32,761 nucleotides of DNA from Nitrosotalea sp. (GTDB taxonomy: Archaea > Halobacteriota > Syntropharchaeia > Alkanophagales > Methanospirareceae). The stretch lies in contig DYFG01000002.1 of NCBI GenBank assembly GCA_020725315.1, positions 1 to 32,761 of the forward strand. The letters run 5' to 3'. Under the pieces are notes generated by a model, which had not been told where the DNA came from, searched no databases, and worked only from the letters and a program-made list of their open reading frames with translations. Made by a program: the position numbers and the translations under genes. Shown here piece by piece: positions 29,855 to 32,761 of this stretch. Position 1 is the stretch's first letter, and the number at the start of each line of letters is the position of its first letter.

Positions 29855-31219
29855 CTACAACTTCAACCGCTCCGGAATCACCTGATTTCGTATCAAATCC
29901 TCGACACTTTCTTCTGACCTTATCAAGTCCACCGAACCGTCGCAGACTAATACCTCCGCACATCTCGGTCTCCCGTTGTATTGCGAACCCATCGAGAAAC
30001 CGTACGCACCGACATCTAATATCGCAACGAGATCTCCTCTCTTCACCTCTGGCAGCATTCTATCCCGTGCGATTATATCACCTGATTCACAGATCGGTCC
30101 CACAACGGTATATAACTCAGAAGCGGGCTCGTTAAGCTTGTTCGCTACCACGACCTCATGATACGCGTCATACATCACGGGTCTTATCAGCAGGTTAAAT
30201 CCCGCATCGATTGCCACAAAATTTCTAGAAGCTGTGGGGCTCTGCCCCGTCACGGGCTCCGCCCGTGCCCCCGCATCATGGGCTCCGCCCATGTCCCCGC
30301 AAGCCCTGTAAGGGCTTAGCTTAACTGCATTTACCTTACTCACCAGAATTGAAGCCGGGCCAACGAGCGACCTGCCAGGCTCCAGGATCAACTTCGGAGT
30401 TATGCCCAGCGAGTTCAGCTTTGCTTCAAAAACGGGTAGTATCGCTCCGGCAAGGTCTTTTGGGGTTGGAGCTCTCTCCTTCTCTTTCTGGTAGGATATG
30501 CCAAGCCCTCCACCAAGATCCACAAACTCGAGTTCTATACCTCGTCCATGTAATCCTTCGACGAGATTCATCATCTTCTCGGTCGCTTCTCTATAAACGC
30601 TAACGTCCAGTATCTGAGAACCGATATGACAATGTATGCCTTTAATAGCAATGTTCGGCAGCTTTGCTGCTTCCTCATAAGTGGATAGTATCTCATAATA
30701 AGGAATACCGAATTTTGATTCACGGAGACCGGTGGCGATCTTTGGATTTACCTGTGGCGATACGTCTGGGTTCACTCGTATGGCGATTTCCGCTTCTTTG
30801 CCCATCTCACCTGCTACTGCTGATAAGGTTTCCAATTCGTCCAGCGAATCCACAGATACCCTTACCTGCGATTCGACCGCTGTTCTTAGCTCCTCTTCAC
30901 TCTTTGAATTCCCGTTGAACAAGATCTTCTCCAGGGGTATGCCTGCTAACTTCACCAGATGGAGTTCGCCTCCCGAAAACACATCAGCACCCGCACCTTC
31001 ACTTGCTAAAATTCGTAGTATCGCAAGATTACCATTCGCTTTGACTGCAAAATAGATATCATTCTCCACCGCTTTAAATGCGGTTTTGTACTTCCTGAAA
31101 TTGGCTCTTATTATACTCTCATCGGTGATGTACAGCGGTGTTCCGTACCGCTCTGCCAATTCTACGACATCCACACCACCGAAGACCAAATGGGCGCTTT
31201 GTTCTTCTCCTTGTGACAT
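29855..31219 (-). CDS. lysA: Diaminopimelate decarboxylase with in-frame repeat insert
   Basis: PLP enzyme converting meso-diaminopimelate to lysine. The 454-residue protein has the alanine-racemase-like barrel with PLP-binding Lys60 in YFAVKANGN, HCHIGSQI (about 196-203), DLGGGLGI (234-241), EPGRSLVG and the catalytic Cys377 in GPICESGD, followed by the C-terminal beta domain (YDAYHE). It is about 30 residues longer than usual because of an insertion at ~301-331 (SPYRACGDMGGAHDAGARAE...) between KVNAVK and RNFVAIDAG, at the junction of barrel and beta domain. The insert is encoded by four mini-hairpins. Catalytic residues appear intact. Convergent with MMP15. Confidence 0.94.
   Translation of the reverse strand: MSQGEEQSAHLVFGGVDVVELAERYGTPLYITDESIIRANFRKYKTAFKAVENDIYFAVKANGNLAILRILASEGAGADVFSGGELHLVKLAGIPLEKILFNGNSKSEEELRTAVESQVRVSVDSLDELETLSAVAGEMGKEAEIAIRVNPDVSPQVNPKIATGLRESKFGIPYYEILSTYEEAAKLPNIAIKGIHCHIGSQILDVSVYREATEKMMNLVEGLHGRGIELEFVDLGGGLGISYQKEKERAPTPKDLAGAILPVFEAKLNSLGITPKLILEPGRSLVGPASILVSKVNAVKLSPYRACGDMGGAHDAGARAEPVTGQSPTASRNFVAIDAGFNLLIRPVMYDAYHEVVVANKLNEPASELYTVVGPICESGDIIARDRMLPEVKRGDLVAILDVGAYGFSMGSQYNGRPRCAEVLVCDGSVDLIRSEESVEDLIRNQVIPERLKL
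30236..30317 (-). repeat. Four consecutive mini-hairpins inside lysA
   Basis: Four short palindromes with 3-nt loops in a row: GGGGC-TCT-GCCCC (30236-30248), CACGGGC-TCC-GCCCGTG (30251-30267), CATGGGC-TCC-GCCCATG (30277-30293) and AAGCCCT-GTA-AGGGCTT (30301-30317). The middle two belong to a 26-bp tandem unit ending CCCCGC and differ by one compensated base pair (C:G to T:A). The block is translated in frame. Confidence 0.8.
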
Positions 31220-31314
31220 GCGTTCACTCCTTTACAAATAAGTCCTTAATACATCCTTCCGTAAATAGTTTCTCTTTAATCATAATCAGAAGTAAAAAGA
31301 GAAATGAGCAAAAA

Positions 31315-31455
31315 ATGGATGATGAGATCGAAAAACGTGCGAGAAAAATTGGAGCACACGTAGAATTCCGGGGTAAGGTATCAGATAACGAACTAAAAGA
31401 CGGGCTAAGAAAAGCACGAGTACTTGATAAAATTGAAATTCTCTATAACAGGTGA
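31315..31455 (+). pseudogene. Glycosyltransferase (GT4-like) fragment
   Basis: A 46-codon frame, MDDEIEKRARKIGAHVEFRG then KVSDNELKDGLRKARVL. This matches the segment of GT-B family 4 glycosyltransferases in which a helix is followed by VxFxGxVSDEEL and a short helix (nucleotide-sugar region). The remainder of the enzyme, including the EPFG-type motif, is missing: the frame ends with KIEILYNR and TGA 6 bp before the GT2 gene. It is probably a remnant, although a short translated ORF leading into GT2 is possible. Confidence 0.4.
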
Positions 31456-31461
31456 GAACCA

Positions 31462-32436
31462 ATGAAAAGAATTGCGGTAATTGTATCAGTCTCAGAATCA
31501 GAAGACTCGCAAGTGGTTTTAAATTCAGCACAAAAAATTATGACCTTAGACTATGAGAACCTTAGTGCAAAAATAGTGTATGTCATTGATGTTACTACAG
31601 AAAAGGATGAACGAATTACCTTACTTAAAAAGGATGGTTTAGAAGTCTTTTCACGGCAGAGGAGAGGAGAGAAGGCCGGAGCACTCAATGATGCTCTTCG
31701 ATGTCTTGCCGATTTCAAGCCCGATTACGTGGCACTATTCGATGTTGATTCCAGGCCAGAACGAAATTTTATTAACGAGTGTGTACATGCTCTTGAAAAG
31801 GACTCAATGGGATACATAGCCTCCTCTCCCCGTTATATATCAAATCCCGTGAATCTTGTTTCGAGAACTATTCAGGTTGAATATTACCTATTGAACTTCT
31901 TGCTCAAAGGATCTGCGTTCAAACAATTTAATGGCTTGATTGGTCTCCTTAGGGCTGATCTTCTTTACAGGTATAAACTAAATGAAGACGCAATCACTGA
32001 AGATGCAGATTACGCGACGAGAATGCATGCTAAAGGTTATAAAGCAATTCTTGTTAGTAGCACAACAATCTATGAACAATCTCCGATCAGCTGGATGGAT
32101 TTGCTGAACCAGAGAAAGAGGTGGTATTATGGTGGCTTGCAGCTCTGGAGATACTGGGATGAGGTTAAGAGCAGTAAGAACAAAAAATTTATCCGTTCAT
32201 GGGTGATGGCACTGACTATAACGTACGGTCTAATACTCCTTCTTCCGCTCGTTATATTTGCTCCTTTCATACTCCTCTATTACTCAAGCAAAGCATCGCC
32301 AAAGACATCGCTCGCAGTTCCCACAGGATTTGTCTTATACCTACTCATTCTTCAGTATTCTGCACTCATCGCTATCTTCAATTTTGCAAGGAGGAGAGGC
32401 ATTGAGTGGCAAGCAATGAAAAGAGTCGCGGACTGA
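31462..32436 (+). CDS. Membrane-associated glycosyltransferase family 2
   Basis: A 324-residue processive-type GT2 enzyme. The GT-A domain has ALFDVDSRPE (nucleotide/metal-binding DxD at 94-96), TEDADYATRMHAKGY (the ED base motif, about 178-190) and LLNQRKRWYYGG (the QxxRW acceptor motif, about 214-225). Two or three C-terminal membrane segments follow (LTITYGLILLLPLVIFAPFI and VPTGFVLYLLILQYSALIAI). It probably builds or extends a membrane-anchored glycan or polysaccharide; donor and product cannot be told from sequence. It lies behind a GT4 remnant and overlaps a small membrane ORF. A start with GGTGAG 8-9 nt upstream is good. Confidence 0.88.
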   Translation: MKRIAVIVSVSESEDSQVVLNSAQKIMTLDYENLSAKIVYVIDVTTEKDERITLLKKDGLEVFSRQRRGEKAGALNDALRCLADFKPDYVALFDVDSRPERNFINECVHALEKDSMGYIASSPRYISNPVNLVSRTIQVEYYLLNFLLKGSAFKQFNGLIGLLRADLLYRYKLNEDAITEDADYATRMHAKGYKAILVSSTTIYEQSPISWMDLLNQRKRWYYGGLQLWRYWDEVKSSKNKKFIRSWVMALTITYGLILLLPLVIFAPFILLYYSSKASPKTSLAVPTGFVLYLLILQYSALIAIFNFARRRGIEWQAMKRVAD

Positions 32437-32606
32437 AGATATTTGCGGGAATATTGATAAGCATTGCATCACTACACGTCATCTTCAAGCTCACCGAGAT
32501 TAGAAAGGCGTTTCCGATTAATATGAGGATAGGGAGGGGAATCTCCCTTGACCTCCTTCATTTGGATTCCACTTATTTTATCTGTTTCCCTCCATATGGC
32601 GTTTAA
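32406..32606 (+). CDS. Small one-TM ORF overlapping GT2
   Basis: A 66-residue frame begins with GTG 32406, 31 bp inside the GT2 3' end. It has a polar start, MASNEKSRG, then a hydrophobic helix LKIFAGILISIASLHVIFKL (residues 10-29) and an uncharacterised tail. The overlap and the helix following the GT2 stop suggest either a small coupled membrane protein or the N-terminal part of a second gene truncated near 32606. No family recognised. Confidence 0.35.
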   Translation: MASNEKSRGLKIFAGILISIASLHVIFKLTEIRKAFPINMRIGRGISLDLLHLDSTYFICFPPYGV

Positions 32607-32761
32607 TCTACTAAAACCTTATCGAATTTCCATTGAATGTTTGTTATTACTTTTCTAAATTCTTTAATATTTTCACTACTGTACTCCCTTATTTTAGTTT
32701 TTCGCTATTTAAATTTTAGTCAGACCCTCCGTATTTGGGAACTGTATAAGTCACCTTATCT
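32607..32761. other. AT-rich right end, nothing recognised
   Basis: The last 155 bases contain no convincing gene start on either strand. A short open frame, DKVTYTVPKYGGSD, enters from the right edge on the minus strand and stops at about 32718-32720; it may be the tail of a gene beyond the window. Confidence 0.3.

Noticed and set aside
30236-30317. Hairpin cluster as a CRISPR array
   Set aside because: Units are self-palindromic, only two are 26-bp tandem copies, there are no unique spacers of constant length, and the block is translated inside lysA.
1-32761. tRNA, rRNA or intact insertion sequence
   Set aside because: No cloverleaf, rRNA core sequence or complete transposase was recognised on reading both strands; a covariance-model scan was not possible.

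Overview
The window comes from an archaeon, most likely a methane-metabolising euryarchaeon (a methanogen or an ANME-type methanotroph). The evidence is a full-length O-phosphoseryl-tRNA synthetase (SepRS), an adjacent pair of methanogenesis marker genes (MMP5-like and MMP15), RadB, archaeal UMP kinase, ribosomal protein L32e and a remnant of the archaeal bifunctional FBP aldolase/phosphatase. No rRNA gene, tRNA gene, CRISPR array or intact insertion sequence was seen. Genus-level placement (ANME-1-like lineages come to mind) is a guess. All calls come from reading the sequence; no search was run.

Layout. 1-2.9 kb: an AT-rich minus-strand operon with class I FBPase, class II aldolase, a PLD-like protein and a partial gene. 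It abuts a 5'-truncated plus-strand FBPA/P gene (2.95-3.74 kb). 3.8-4.7 kb: UMP kinase and a HicB scrap. 4.7-6.0 kb: L32e translationally coupled to a small membrane protein, a possible 36-codon gene and another membrane protein. 6.1-9.1 kb: divergent serA and enolase. 9.1-9.9 kb: gene debris with a palindromic element. 9.9-16.6 kb: SNF2-family ATPase, SWIM zinc-finger protein and a Rad50-like gene broken by two frameshifts. 16.6-19.1 kb: DUF368 transporter and SepRS. 19.2-24.6 kb: an AT-rich two-gene unit of a 3-TM protein and a 1648-residue P-loop/TPR protein. 24.7-25.6 kb: a protease-like remnant, RimI-like acetyltransferase and chorismate mutase. 25.8-28.0 kb: double-domain MgtE transporter and radB. 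28.1-29.8 kb: MMP5-like and MMP15. 29.9-31.2 kb: diaminopimelate decarboxylase. 31.3-32.6 kb: glycosyltransferase fragment, membrane glycosyltransferase 2 and a small overlapping ORF.

How the genes work together. Much of the window is core anabolism around phosphoglycerate: enolase and the FBP enzymes (gluconeogenesis), SerA (entry to phosphoserine) and SepRS (which charges phosphoserine for tRNA-dependent cysteine synthesis). The most informative observations are: (1) an apparent non-orthologous replacement, in which a two-enzyme aldolase + FBPase cassette sits against the decapitated archaeal FBPA/P; (2) GC-rich mini-hairpin repeats inserted in frame inside lysA and radB, including a 26-bp tandem unit with a compensatory base-pair change; (3) the membrane protein + STAND-like NTPase/TPR operon, a candidate uncharacterised signalling or defence module; (4) an unusually high density of gene remnants.
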